Origin: Artocarpus heterophyllus
Taxonomy: Eukaryota; Streptophyta; Magnoliopsida; Rosales; Moraceae
Length of the DNA: 64,000 nucleotides
Reading direction: 5' to 3'
Assembly (NCBI GenBank): GCA_025403435.1
Contig: JAJQZP010000045.1
Coordinates: 496,001 to 560,000 of the forward strand
The position numbers were made by a program, and so were the translations under genes. The notes below the pieces were generated by a model. The model saw only the letters and a program-made list of their open reading frames with translations, made no database searches and was not told the origin of the DNA. Numbering within the stretch: the stretch's first letter is position 1; each line of letters starts with the position of its first letter. Positions 46,793-59,500 of this stretch are shown piece by piece.

Positions 46793-48240
46793 CATGGTTA
46801 TAAGGAGTTTGTGATCGCACTGTGTACATAAATTATGTGATCTTAATTTCTGCTATGCTTGAATTGAATTTTTTAAAGAGTTGGCACATTAGGGTTTCTA
46901 TATTATTATGTTGCCATGAGATTATATAGTGAATGTTTTAATTAATTAATTATTAATTAAATTTTTACTTTAATTATTATTATTAATAATTAATTATTTT
47001 TTGCTGGTTATGTTATTTAGAGGTTATAATTTTTATATCTAGGTTTTTCATGTAATTAGATGGTAGTTTATGATCAACGTCTAGAATTTGTTATTTTATT
47101 TTATATAAATTTTGAAAGCCAAAAACTATATAAGTTTTGGTTGTAAATTTCTATCAAAATATTGAAGACGGATGTTAAAGATGGAGATGACTATGGTTCT
47201 ATATGTATTTTTTGTGTTTACAAATTTTTCACTTTTTTTTAATTGTTGAAAATAAATTAAAAATGTACAAAATTCTATTTTAAAAGAGATGTTTTGAAAA
47301 CACTGGTTCAATGTCAGACCAGTAGGCCATTGACCCAATGATGGTTGGCCGGTTATTGACAAAAGGCATGGTTCAATATGAAACTGGCTAGTTGGTCATT
47401 ACAGTCTGGAAGGCTGGTCTCGGGCAGAACCGGTTTTAAAAGTACTAAGTTTTCTTGGAGCAGTTTTTCTTTTATTTTTGAGGCTAAGGAACATGAAATT
47501 TTTATGATAACTAGAAAATAAATTTTGATCTATATGAGATTAAAATTAAAGACAGACGTCACATGAAGAAGGATACAACATGAAAATACAAGATAATGAA
47601 TCGATATATATTTTGATTAAATTTTGTAATCTTTATTTTCTTTTTTCTAGGGTGGAATCATAATATTACGGTTATTTATTATATTGTTTGTAGCTTTACA
47701 TATTGCATTACTTGTTTGCTTTATAACATGTTTTTCCATGTACGTTGATAACATATCATGTACAATGAGAAGTGTCGCTCATTAAAAGTTATTCATGCAT
47801 GTTTTTAACATAAAACCTTCTTTTTTAAAATATTGAGTGGGAAAAGACGAAAAGAGGATGTAAGGCCTCCATCGTTGGTCCATAAGTGACACATGATGGC
47901 CCTAACCCCTAGGAAGGGATATATCATATACCGAGTTGAATCTCTGATAGGATAATTTGCTTGAGCATGTTTTATCGTTGTTCATCCTTAGATGGTGATT
48001 ATAAACTATGGATCAAGTAATTGAAACGATGGTTAAAACTAAAGAATAATTTTCTTATTAATCTTTCTTTGGAGCTTTGTTAATAAAATTAATGTCCAAA
48101 GAAAGCAATTATTGGTATATGCTAGACCAAGATGAGTATTAGATGGTATATAATAATCGGATGGGATCAGTATTTCTAATTAAATTTGGCAAGTCTATGC
48201 TAGGTGGCTTATTGAATTTTGAGTTAGAAATTATTGTTTT
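46793..48240 (+). other. Untranslated leader of Copia element A
   Basis: AT-rich non-coding sequence between the primer-binding site and gag. The part at about 47500-48120 matches the leader of the minus-strand deletion derivative (23922-25396). No gene is seen. Confidence 0.65.
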
Positions 48241-48610
48241 AAGGTTGTGATTTTTTGAAAATCATGAAACTGCTCATCAGATCACGAATAATCTTGAAGA
48301 TATGTTTGGGGGCCAAGCCTTAATGAAGTAACAAGAGGCGTTTCGGAAGCTTCTTAACTACAGAAAAAATTTGAGGCATCTGTGAAAGATCAAATGATGT
48401 TGATCATTGGTTACCTCGCTAAGGCTCAAGCCCATGAAACCAACATTAATACTGAGTTACAAATGATTATAGTTTTTGAGACTTTTTCTAAAGATTTCAT
48501 TTTATTTATAGCATCATACAATTTGAGCAATAGATAGGATGTGACCTTGACTGAGCTGATGAAGCAATTTCAGGGCTCGAAAGCCTGATCAAGGAAGCTC
48601 CAGCTGGTAG
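48241..48610 (+). pseudogene. Copia A gag (UBN2) relic
   Basis: Broken frames read HETAHQITNNLEDMFGGQAL, then EAFRKLLNYRKNLRHL, then VKDQMMLIIGYLAKAQAHE and FETFSKDFILFIASYNL, in the order found in UBN2-type Copia gag. Stops and frameshifts interrupt it at least three times. Confidence 0.75.
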
Positions 48611-48620
48611 AGAGGCAAAC

Positions 48621-48950
48621 TTGGCTATTGTATATAGTTCTAATTTCGACTTAGGATATGGAAAAAAACAAAAGGCCAAGAACGGGAAGTATTGTATTTT
48701 GCCACCTAAGGGCAATAATAATAATAATAATAATAAGAAGAAGAAGAAGAAGAAGAAGAAGAGGAACCTAAAGAAACTCAAGTGTTTCTTTTGTGGGAAG
48801 GTTGGGCACATGAAGAAGAATTGCAAGGAATTCCTAGCTAAAGGTGGTAAGCGTGAACTTCTTATTGTTGAAACATGTTTAGTTGAAGAATCAAGTGACA
48901 CTTGGGTTATAGATTCTAGAGCCACTAACCATGTTTATGTTTCTCTATAG
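48621..48950 (+). pseudogene. Copia A CCHC knuckle and protease start
   Basis: The frame has an Asn/Lys homopolymer followed by CFFCGKVGHMKKNC (CX2CX4HX4C) and WVIDSRATNHV, where the protease motif DSGA has become DSRA. Loss of the catalytic loop glycine should inactivate the protease. The frame ends at 48950. Confidence 0.88.
48714..48762 (+). repeat. In-frame (AAT)n(AAG)n microsatellite in gag
   Basis: About seven AAT triplets run into about nine AAG triplets, encoding a poly-Asn then poly-Lys stretch next to the RNA-binding knuckle. Confidence 0.92.
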
Positions 48951-49320
48951 GGGTTCAAGCAAACGAGAAGCATGCTGGATAAGCACTTCACTTGGTGGAT
49001 GAGCAATGGAGCCTTAGTGTTGGCTGAAGTAGTAAGAGATGTCTATTTTTATTTTGATTGTTCTAGGAGTTTAGTTTTATGAGATTGTTTTTATGTTCCT
49101 AAGCTTAAAAGGAATTAAATTTCTACTACCTGTTTATTTAAAGATTCTTATTCAGTTTCTTTTAATAATAAAGTGGTGATTCTTAAAAAGAAAGTTTTTA
49201 TTTGTAGTAGATGGATGCAAAATAATATATATTTTATCAAACCAAAGTTTTACTCATTGCTAAACACTGAGGTTAATAATAACTATAAAAAGATTTAAAA
49301 CTTCTTTTTCTAATAAGACT

Positions 49321-50090
49321 TATCTTTGACAATTGCAATCAGGTCATATTAGCCTAAATAGGATTCAAAGGTTAGTAAGGGGTGAACCTTTAAACCATTT
49401 AGAGGTGGAATTTATATCATAATGTGAGTCTTGTTTGAAAAGCAAAATGACTAAAAGACTATTGGGGTCTAAGGGTAATTGAGCCAAAGGGGTTCTAGAA
49501 TTTATGCATAGTAATATTTGTGGTCCTATGAACATCAAGGCACGAGGAGGGTACGAGTGTTTCATCATGTTTATTGATGACTACTTAAGATATAGGTATT
49601 TAGCATCATAAAAGCAAAACTTTTGACAAGTTTAAGGAATTTTGAGTAGAGCGAAGAAGCAATTAGGTAAAAACTCATAAAAGCACTTTGATCTAATCGA
49701 GATAGAGAGTACCTCTCCAATGAGTTCTTTGGACACCTGTCTGTGCCTGAAACTTTGCAACAGAATGGTGTGGCTGAGAGAAGAAATAAGACCTTGTTGG
49801 ACATGGTTAGGTCCATGATGAGTTACATTACATTGCCATTATCATTTTGAGAATATGCCCTACAAACTGCATATTATATTTTGAACAATGTGCCTTCAAA
49901 ATCGGTATCTAAAACTCCTCATGAGTTGTGGACAGGTAGGAAGAACTCTTTAAACCATATTCATATATGGGAATGTCCTGCTTATATCCTAGACAAGGAA
50001 CCAAATAAGTTGGAAGCATATTTAGAGGTTTATGTGTTTATAGAATATCCAAAAGGGACAAAATGAGGTTATTTTTATAACCTAAAAGAA
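49321..50090 (+). pseudogene. Copia A integrase relic
   Basis: Frames read SGHISLNRIQRLVRGEPLNH (GAG-pre-integrase), CESCLKSKMTKR (zinc site), HSNICGPMNIKARGGYECF (first Asp changed to Asn), FIDDYLRYRY, then NNVPSKSVSKTPHELWTGRK at 49884-49940 and ECPAYI. Many stops and at least one small deletion break the gene. The changed catalytic Asp means no activity. Confidence 0.87.
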
Positions 50091-50099
50091 AATAAAGTC

Positions 50100-51060
50100 G
50101 TGGTGTTTACGAATGCAACATTCCTTGAGGAAAGTTCCATGAATGATTTTAAGCCTCGTAGTAAAGTGGTACTTAAGGAAACAACGAGCGATATGATTGC
50201 TCTAATGGTTTCAATGAAAACCGATCCAATTAGTGTGGAAAACTTGACCGAACAACAACCTTGGGAGCTTCAATGTCATCAGAGGATCGGGCATCAACCC
50301 GAGAGGTATATGTTTGATGTTAAATCCTACTTGTCTAAATCGGTTAAACATAACAAGGATCCTTACACTTACAAAGAGGTCATGAAGGATGCTAATGCAA
50401 AACTCTGGACAGAAGCTATGAACTCTAAAATGAAGTCTATGAAGATTAATGAAGTCTGGGAGCTTGTAGACTTTTTTGAAGAGCTAAAACCCATAGGATG
50501 CAAATGGATCTATAAGAGAAAGAGAGGAGCAGATTAGAAAGTCAAAATCTATAAAACTAGATTGGTAGCAAAATGATACACGTAGAAGGAAAGAATCGAT
50601 TACAAAGAAAACTTTTTGTCTATAGCCATGTTTAAGTCTATCTGTATTCTCTTATCTATTGTTGTCGCTCTCGATCATGAGATATGGCAAATGGATGTTA
50701 AGATGACATTCTTGAATGGCCTTTTTGATATGACCATTTATATGGGGCAACCGAACAGGTTCAAACCTAAGTGTCAAGAGAAAAAAGTTTGCAATTTGCA
50801 AAAGTCTATTTATGGACTCAAGCAAGCTTCTCGTTCTTGGAACATAAGATTTAAGCAAGTGATCAAGACTGATGAGTTTAAATAAAATTTAGATGAACCA
50901 TATGTTTATAAACACATTAAGGATGGGAATGTGGTTTTTCTACTACTTTATATAGATGGCATTCTGCTTATTGGCAATGATGTAGGGGTTTTGTCATTGG
51001 TCAAATTTTGGTTGACTAAGTAGTTTGATATTAAGGAATTAGGTGAGGCTAATTATATTT
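50100..51060 (+). pseudogene. Copia A reverse transcriptase relic
   Basis: Frames show NSKMKSMKINEVWELVD, KPIGCKWIYKRKRG, IDYKENFLSIAMFKSI, EIWQMDVKMTFLNG and SIYGLKQASRSWNIRF, all classic Copia RVT_2 motifs. The catalytic box reads LLYIDGILLIGND, so YADD or YVDD has become YIDG. Stops occur at 50535 and 50883. Confidence 0.92.
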
Positions 51061-51229
51061 TAAGAATCCAAATCTTTTGAGATAGGAAGAGCAAAATAAT
51101 CGCTTTTGTCTCATGCTTCATACATAGACAAATTTTCAAAAAGTGTGTAATGTAGAATTCTAAGGAAGGTAGGCAATCATCTAGGTCTGAAATTATTCTT
51201 CCTAAGAAGGACTGTCTAAGGTCTGATGA

Positions 51230-51890
51230 AGAAAGAAAATACATGAAGAAGGTGCCTTATGATTCGGTAGTGGGTAGTCTTATGTCTACTATGTTTTGCA
51301 CATGAATTGGTATTGTGTATTGCAGTTGGGATTGTGAGTCAATTCCAATCGTATCTAGGACTAAACCATTGGGTTACGATCAAGCATATTTTCAAGTACC
51401 TGAAAAGGGCTAGAAGTTATATCCTTTTGTATTCCGATAAGGATATAATACCTCTTGATACACTGATTTGGGTTTTCAATCTTGGTTGGATTCGAGGAGA
51501 TTAGCTTCAGGGTCTATGTTTACGCTTGGAGGAGGCACCATTTTTTTGGAGAAGTGTTAAGTAAGATTGCACTTTTAATTCAATGATGGAGACCAAGTAT
51601 GTAGTTACTAATGATGCTTCCAAACAAGATATATGGCTCTATTAGTTTCTTAGATATCTTAAGGCAGTTCTTAGTATAGATAAATCGATAATATTGTACT
51701 ATTATAATAGTGCAGTGATAGCTAAGAGTAATCACATACATTGGAAGTATCATGTGATAAAGGACTTCATAGAGAATGGGCATGCAGCAGTATGCAATAT
51801 TGCATCCAAAGACAACATAGTTGATCATTTCATGAAGACACTATTGACAAGGGCTTTCTAGAAGCACATGGAGGCTATCAGGATGCGTAA
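51230..51890 (+). pseudogene. Copia A RNase H relic
   Basis: Remnants include KVPYDSVVGSLMSTM, NHWVTIKHIFKYLKRARSY, a decayed EYVVTNDASKQDIW and HVIKDFIENGHAAVCNIAS, the order of Copia RNase H. Several frameshifts are present. It ends about 40 bp before LTR2. Confidence 0.82.
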
Positions 51891-51926
51891 CATTTCACAT
51901 TCACTCACTTAGGGTAAATGGGTGAT

Positions 51927-53896
51927 TGTTAGACTAGGTATCTTAAAGATTAAATGATGTAATTGTTTTTGAGTCATTTAACTAATAAGAATTATTACTT
52001 ATGTCATATATCAAATATGTCCTCATTATGTTCATTTATGTTAGATGTATGATAAGCAAACAAAATTCTAAGAGTATTGTCAATCTAAACCTTTAAGATC
52101 GTGCATACGATCCATGGATTATGCGGAAGACATAAATCTTAAGGTGATAGTCAAAATCTAAAAGGTTCTACAATCAAGGGAATAAAGTTGAGCACTTTAT
52201 TTTATGTTAAGATTGTTATGTTGTCTACATTCTTGATAGGAGATAAATTTTCTTAGTCATTAGAGTTGGACTCTGCGAGTAGAAACATTGGTATATTGTC
52301 ATTGGTGACAATATATTGGATCACGATTAAAGTTACATTGATTTGGTTAATAATTCTGTTTGAATAAATCAATTTACTTTAGACAGTCATATGTATTACA
52401 TCTTAATCCTGAAATGCATTCTTGACTTGTGTTTTTTGATATACCAAAGGGTGAAATCTTGAATTATATGAAGGTATGCATACTGGTACTTTGGAGACAT
52501 GACTCTTGATTGACAAAGATTTATCATTCATAGACATAGATTCTACAGCTCTTTTGTAGAGTTAATGATATTCTCTTATAGGCATTATTCTATAGTTGAA
52601 AATTACTCAACCATTTATATACATATGTGTAACTGAATGGTATACTATTTATGTTGGTTATGAAAAGTACGTATTCCAATGGTGAGATAATGGAACATAA
52701 GATAAATACAATTGGGAAGGTAAAATGAAATTTATCCTTAAGCTAAGTATGGATATCCTATGAGGATATTGCACATTATGATAAGTCATGGACAGTTAAG
52801 TTATTGGAGTTTCATAATTTACATATAGTTTGAGAGTAGTTTTAAGCTTTTAGTGAAATAGCTTTAGAATCAACAATTATAAAATATACGTGTCATGGAC
52901 ATGTAATTTTATAATTATAAGAACTTTATTATTATGTCTATCGGGTCCCCTTTGCTAGCTCATATATTTTCCTTTAACGATATGATGTGTTTTTCCTACA
53001 AATTGGTAACTAATGTTAATTTTTGGTTGGTTGGAATGTGATAATTCATATTAGTTTATTGGTTGAATTAACTTTGTAAATTAATTAAAGATAAATATTT
53101 TGAATTATTTGAATATATTTTATTTGATATGAGATTATTTGTATATGACTGTTTTAATCAAATAACTTCTTTATTATGTTATTTGTATTAAAACTAATGT
53201 CTTATCAAAGATTTTCATGTGAAATAAAATATAGAAGTTTCCAGAACTAGGCAGATTGGCAAGTCAGTGACTAGGTTCGGTCGGCCTGTTGAGCATAACT
53301 AAGTTATGGAAAGCAGTATAACTGCTAAGCAGGTGCTCGAGACCAATAGGCTGATGGCCTGAACCAATGCTGGTATGTTGGTTTGCGTAAATAAGTTACG
53401 CGTTTTGACATAGATTTTATCCTAGTTACAAATTTAGGAGCTCTATCTTGATAGAATTGAAGTCCTACAAGTCACTATAAATCAGATACTTGTTCCTATT
53501 GTTTTATTTCATTGATAGTTAAAGATATTTAGGGAAAGTATTCTAGAGAGAGAAACTCTAAAACTCCATAGAATTATTGTTCAACATCTGGAAAGATAAT
53601 TCTTGGTTTTGTCTTGTGGTTGTGGGAGAGGTTGCAAACAGAAGAATTGAACATGTGCCTACTTGCACTCTAATCGTGGAATAGAGAATAGCAAAGAAGA
53701 CCATTTGGTTGAGGCTCTTCTAGATGCGATTCTCATTAGTGGTTTTGTAAAAAAAGTTATTGTTAGAAGTGCAATTCTGATTCATGAGATATGAAATATC
53801 TTTTATTAATTTATGTTACATTATAGATCTAACTCGGTTTATGGAAAAGCTTTTATTAAAAATTTTAAAATTCTACTGAGTACTCGTTTTCCAATA
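51927..53896 (+). repeat. Copia LTR2 (1970 bp)
   Basis: Starts TGTTAGACTAGG after a purine-rich tract (AGGGTAAATGGGTGAT) and ends TTTTCCAATA, where the terminal CA has become TA. It is colinear with LTR1 and LTR3. Gypsy sequence follows at 53897. Confidence 0.92.
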
Positions 53897-55107
53897 AGCA
53901 AGACGACCTGAGATCTATGGGGAGTAGCTAAGGCCAAGACAAATCACTAGGAGAACACATTAAGAGGTTTAGCAAGGCAATTTCTGAGATATTGGACATT
54001 AAAGATTGGACAACAAGGGAGGCGCTAAAGAAGGGACTTTACATAGGTTGCAATTCAAGGATAACATTTGTTTGGATTGCCTGAAGTCCATCCAAGACGA
54101 GCTTAATTGAGCTAAAGGGTTTGTTGACTTGGAGGAGGAAAACGAATGATGCGAGCGATAGCTACCAAGAAGTAGAACTACAAATAGGAGAGTGGAAAGG
54201 CCACCTCCTAAGACAAGGCCAAAATGAAGAGATTGAGCCTAGATTCCGTAGCAAACTAAGTGGAGGAAATATGACAAAAGACCATCAAGAGGAAGAAAGC
54301 GGCCTCTTTCACCACCAAAGTATGGTTTGAACATCTCTCCAACCGAGTTGATCATTCAGTTAAAAGGCCAAGACTATGTTAGATGGCCAGAAAAGATGGC
54401 CCTGAGCCAATCTCATGATAAATCTAAGTATTGCAAATTCTACCAAGACACAGGCCACCTAGAAATCGATTGTAAGGCTCTAAGGACTGAGATAGCAGAG
54501 CTATTAAAGAAGGGATACCTAAAACAATATTTATCAAAAAGGAGGCATCAAAGGTATGGACTTGACTGCGAGTGGAGTGATCAAAGGAATAATAAAGCCT
54601 AAGAGAAGATACCATCACCACCACCAGTAAGAAACATAATCGGAGCCATTTGTAGAGGCTTGGTATTTTATGGAGACACTGCTAATCAGATCAAGGCTCA
54701 CCAAATAAGGGCAAGCCATCCAATGACGAGCTTAGATCATGAGCCCTAGTTCGAGGATATATTTTAACATTCCATAACAACAAGGCATCAGGATTAGACA
54801 GACCGTACAATGATGCGCTTGTAATTAACCTGAACATTGCTAACAGTGAGATCAGTAATTGGTGGATAATGGGAGCTTAGCTGAATTACTTTTTCTATCA
54901 ACACTAAAAGAGAGGGAGATCAGCAAAAAGAAAATCGAGAAGACAAATAACATGCTCGTTGGGTCCAATGGCGAGGTGATCGTAGCGATAATGAGGATTA
55001 AGGTCCCGATCTTCATTGCAGGAGAGAGCAGAATGACCAACTTCCTAGTCATTGATTGCCCATCCTGATACAATGTTATTCTTGGCAGGCCATGGACACA
55101 TTCCATG
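53897..55107 (+). pseudogene. Gypsy gag and protease relic (left part)
   Basis: Broken frames carry GEHIKRFSKAISEILDIKDW (gag), then ISPTELIIQLKGQDYVRWPE, a knuckle-like KYCKFYQDTGHLEIDC, LLKKGYLKQYL, and a protease region: MVDNGSLAELLFLSTL (Asp of the D-N/T-G motif kept), LVGSNGEVIVAIMRIKVPIF, and DCPS...YNVILGRPW. The order matches Ty3/gypsy of a Tat/Retand-like type, which is an inference. The element lacks its 5' end and is split at 55107 by a solo LTR with CCATG duplications. The frame continues at 58131. Confidence 0.87.
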
Positions 55108-58100
55108 TGTTACAACCTGCCTTTTTCGGGCTGTAATGAACCTTTTCTTACCTACGTATAGGAGAAAATTTAGTAATTTTTTTTTCTACAGACAAAAATT
55201 AATACCTTTGGAAACATAAATATATACATATATTTACTTAACTCACTCGTTCGTACAATACTAGTTTTGGTAACTTTGAAAACACAAGTTTATACTTGTA
55301 CTTACATAAACAACTTTTCTTATACAGTACCATTTTCTAAACCTTGCATTTCAAAATAACATAAAATACGATACAGTGGAAACTTAACAACGACGGAATC
55401 CCATACCCAATCTGCACACCAATCATCCCTCCGCTAGCTCGTCAATAAAATTATTATGACCTTCTCATCGGAATACCTACAACATGAAATACTTAATGAG
55501 CTTACGCCCAGTAAGTCCTATATAACCCACATGCACATTCAATAAAATGCATGATCCATTTATGCTTTCTTATAAACCTTCTTTATCATTTTCATTTCTT
55601 ATCTTTAACTAGGGTCCAAGTGTTCGTACCATTGCGCATTTAGGTCTACGTAACATCGTGACCATACTGTAATCCTTAAATCCTCTTGAGTCAGGAGTCA
55701 GTATGATACTTTTCTTATGTCTGGTGATATACTTACTAGTCCATTTATTATAGTTATCATACCATGTATGAAGTGATAAACACATGTTATGTACAAAGCA
55801 TAATTATTCTTATACAATATTGTACACACAAGTACATACTTTTATACTCATAGGTATACATTAATATACACACTGGTATACAATATAATATACACATAGG
55901 TATTTATTTAGTGCACTCACAGGTATACACCAACATACTTATGGCTACTCATATCATAGTATACACACAAGTATACATCTTGATATACACACATGTACAC
56001 ATATTCATACATTATATTTTATACCTACGATTTCATACTATAGGTGAGATGAGTACTTACTTGTTTCGTGTACTGCGCAAAGCAACTTCGGTTTCCTCTC
56101 TCCTTGACTTCTAGGATCATGTTGGCCAATTTCAAAGCCATTAGCCAAATTTACTAGGTTTCAATACAAAGTGATCGTTAATTAATAAATAGAGTTGCAT
56201 AACTGTATACAACTCCGAAAACCACTGGTTTTCTTATTTCTATCTAACTTTACCCTATCGTTTCTAACGAATGGTGGAAATCTTTCTAACCATTCTTTTT
56301 CCCCATTTGAAACATTTCGGAGCGGTTTAGGTTATTCGGGCAAAAATGATGATTTTGCCCTTCGTGGGTCTACTAACCTACCCGAGCTCGATTTCGTTAT
56401 TCTAACAAAAATAGTCATGTAATAATTTTAGAATAATACCCTAGTGGGTCGGATTTCCTTATTTCACATTTATGCCCCATTTTAGTGAAACTTTGCAGTT
56501 TAGCTCATAAACTGAAAATTTTGACAATTTTGCCCCCAGGGTTAAAATTTATCTCTTTAAACCAAAATTTCCTATTTTTCATAAAGAACAATTTTACTTA
56601 AAGTACCATACCTTAAATCATTTTGAAAAATGACATTTTTGCCATTTTAACATTTTTTTCACTTTTAACAAATTCTTGAAAAATTAGAATCTCACAAACG
56701 ATTGAGATTTTTGATGAACCGTCTTTAACACCTAACAGTTTCATCGAGATCTACAATTTTTATGTTTTAACTTTTCCTAAATTCTCACTGTACAAGGGTG
56801 TTTTTGGGCATTTTTCAAGTCTACCGAGGAAAACTTTTTCTTTCAATTTAGTCCTTAGGTTATTTTTGTAAAAATCCATTTTAAAACTATGGATCTACCC
56901 TTGCAAAGGCAGTTCCAACCTTGGTTTGAATTATTTTCCATACCTAACCATCATTTTTGAGAAACTAGCACTAAAATTACAAAAATAATACTTTTTACAT
57001 AAAATACCATTTTTCAACATTCAACTCTTAATTTCACAACATCAACATGTCATACTTCATATTTCTAGGGGGTTCAACTAAAAACTAGCTCAAGAACCCA
57101 TATATTTTTGAGAAAATAAAAATCAAAACAAAAATCATAAAATTTCAAAACTTTAAAATCAAAACTTACCCCAAATAGCACTTTTTGATTTCTAGCCTTC
57201 CAAGGCTCCTTTGAAACTCCTTCCTAGACACCATTTTCATGCAAAAACACTTTGAGTTAATTTCTCCCTTAACCCATGAAAAATCCCTTGAAAACTTGAA
57301 AAAAAGTTATTTTTACCTTAAAATTTGTTGAACTTTCTTGAATTTAACCTCTTGAACTTGATCGGGGCTATTTTTGCAAAGATTTGGGTTGAGAAAATTT
57401 TTTTGGAAGCTATAACTATGGCTGTCGTGCGAGTTGGGGAAGAAGAAGAAAAGCAAAATTTGGCTAAGTTTGCAATTAATGCATCTTTATCCTCCTAAGT
57501 GCTTATCAAGTAACCCATTGGGTTACTAGGTGTCACCATGGGATTGGGCCACCTTTCATGGCTTGGTGGCCCAATAAAATTCAAGTGGGTGTCCACTTTA
57601 TGGGGCCTAAAAATTTACACTGTGTAATTTTTCATCACACAGTATTTTTTCTATATTGTCATGGTCAAATCAGTGCAAACTCATATCCTTAGACTGTATA
57701 AACTACTTCACTTACCTTTGGTTTACTTTTGGAGGCCAAACGTAACATTTTCATATCTACATTTTCACTTAGCAGTATCCTTGTACTGCGTCGGCCTCCT
57801 TTTTATACTGGGTTGGGTTTCGGCGGACTCTATGTCTCATTTGTATTCCAAGTACCCTTTCGTTTGTATCACAATTTTATAATTAATTGTGATATAAAAT
57901 TCATTTTACGGATATTATTTACAAATTTTTGAGTAATTAAACTTATAAAATCTGTATTAAAAATATCCAACATGACACCATATTCGCAGTGGAATATTCA
58001 ATTAATACTACCTATTTACACATTATCACAATTTTACAAAAGTTACAATTTTAAGGGTAAATTCATTAATTAAACCAAATTAAATATTAGGTTTTATTAG

Positions 58101-58125
58101 TGAATTTTTTTTCCTGGTCATTACA
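55108..58125 (+). mobile_element. Solo LTR (3018 bp) with perfect CCATG target-site duplication
   Basis: Starts TGTTACAACCTGCC and ends GGTCATTACA, giving TG...CA ends, and is flanked by CCATG at 55103-55107 and 58126-58130. It contains no primer site or coding domain and only short spurious frames, so it is best read as a solo LTR left by recombination of a long-LTR element, perhaps Tekay/Del-like by its start. Interior phrases such as ACATAGGTAT-like ACACAC/TATACA repeats at about 55820-56000 are simple sequence. Orientation is assumed plus but not proved. Confidence 0.82.
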
Positions 58126-58647
58126 CCATGAAGGTAGTCCCATCAACGTATTGCCAGAGAATCCAATTATTGACATAGCGTGGCATCCATGAAATCAAAG
58201 GAAGTTAAGATGTTGGAAGGAGTTACTACCTTACAACTTTGAAGCAAAAAAACAAGGCTCCATTGTTGCAATTATAGACGACCATGTCGAGCGGGTTGAG
58301 CAAACATGAAAAGGGGGAGCTCGCCCTCAAGTAGCTTGATGAGGTACATATCGATCTCGACAATAAGAAGAGAACAATGAATGTTGGCTTGCCGCTTAAC
58401 TCAGACAAGAAAATTGCAATAGTTGATTTCTTGATAACAAACAAGGATTGCTTTGCCTGGTCGCACTACACATGCTAAGAATCGATCGGAACATTATCAT
58501 GCACCGGCTGAATGTTGGCCCCAATCATTAACCCTTTTGGCTCGCCAATGTGTTGATTGTGTGAAAGAAAAAAGAAAAGTGGAAAATGTGCGTTGACTTC
58601 ACAAATCTAAACAAGGCTTGATCAAAAGATAGTTACCCACTACCACA
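58126..58647 (+). pseudogene. Gypsy protease end and reverse transcriptase start (right part)
   Basis: The frame resumes with KVVPSTYCQRIQ, and further on WKMCVDFTNLNKA then SKDSYPLPQ, the start of the Ty3/gypsy reverse transcriptase palm (usually R-M-C-V-D-Y/F-T-D/N-L-N-K-A). It contains stops (for example in HEIK region frames). The element ends abruptly at about 58647, where Copia sequence begins. Confidence 0.85.
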
Positions 58648-58788
58648 GTAGGAGACATTCATCTTTATTTTGATTGTTCTAGGAGTTTAGTTTTACGAGT
58701 TTGGTTTTATGTTCTTAAGCTTAAAAGGAATTAAATTTCTTTTGCTTGTTTACTTAAAGATTCTTATTTAGTTTCTTTTAATAATAAA

Positions 58789-59500
58789 GTGGTAATTCAT
58801 AAAAACAAATCTTTTATCTGTAGTGGATGTATGCAAAACAATCTATATTTTATCAAACCAAAGTTGTACTCACTGCTGAACACAGAAATTAATGATAACT
58901 CTAAAACATTTAAAACTTTTTACTCTAATAAGACTTATCTTTGGCACTTACAATTAGGTCACATTAATCTAAATAGGATTTAAAGGTTAGTAAGAAATAA
59001 ACCTCTAAGCCATTTAGAGGTGGAATCTATCCCACTATGTGAGTCTTGTTTAGAGAGCAAAATGACCAAAAGACCAGTTGGGTCCAAGGGTATTTAAGCC
59101 GAAGGGGTTCTAGAACTTGTACGTAGTGATGTTTATGGTCCCTCATCAAGGCACGAGGAGGGTACAAGTGTTTAGTCACCTTTATTGATGACTACTCTAG
59201 TTATGGGTATGTTTACCTTTATGCATCATAAGAGCACAACTTTTGACAAGTTCAAGGAGTTTCGAGCAGAAACCAAGAAGCAATTAGGTAAACCTACAAA
59301 AGTACTTTGATCCAATCAAGATGGAGAATACCTCTCCGATGAGTTCTTTGGACTTTAGTGGAGAATGGAATTTAATCTGATTTGACTGTTCCTAGAACTC
59401 CATAGCAGAATGGCATAGTTGAATAGGGCCTTGCTAGACATGGTTAGCTCCATGACGAGTCACTCTACATAGCCATTATCATTTTGGAGATATGCCTTAC
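58789..59500 (+). pseudogene. Copia B GAG-pre-integrase and integrase relic
   Basis: LNTEINDNSKTFKTFYSNKT then WHLQLGHINLNR (58789-58983) gives the GAG-pre-integrase. The zinc-site CESCLESKMTKRPV and HHRL-like partner follow in other frames, then GYKCLVTFIDDYSSYGYVY (about 59160-59215) of the integrase core. Frames are broken near 58981, 59095 and 59350. Confidence 0.82.

Larger units (their letters stand above)
44866..53896 (+). mobile_element. Copia element A, complete but decayed (about 1.9-kb LTRs)
   Basis: LTR1 (44866-46778), primer-binding site, non-coding leader, gag, knuckle, protease, integrase, reverse transcriptase, RNase H and LTR2 (51927-53896) occur in Copia order on the plus strand. 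The long LTRs and the UBN2 gag with VKDQMMLIIGYLAKAQAHE suggest a Tork/Angela-like lineage, which is an inference. Many stops, and a changed catalytic motif in reverse transcriptase, show the copy is dead. The flanks of this element do not match each other (AATAG on the left, AGCAA on the right). Confidence 0.92.

Noticed and set aside
48506..48925. 139-codon minus-strand frame
   Set aside because: It is the antisense of the Copia gag knuckle; its Phe/Leu run is the reverse of the AAG repeat.
44866..53901. Treating 44866-53896 as one simple insertion with its own target-site duplication
   Set aside because: The left flank AATAG does not match AGCAA after LTR2 but does nearly match TATAG after LTR3, so the simple reading does not hold.
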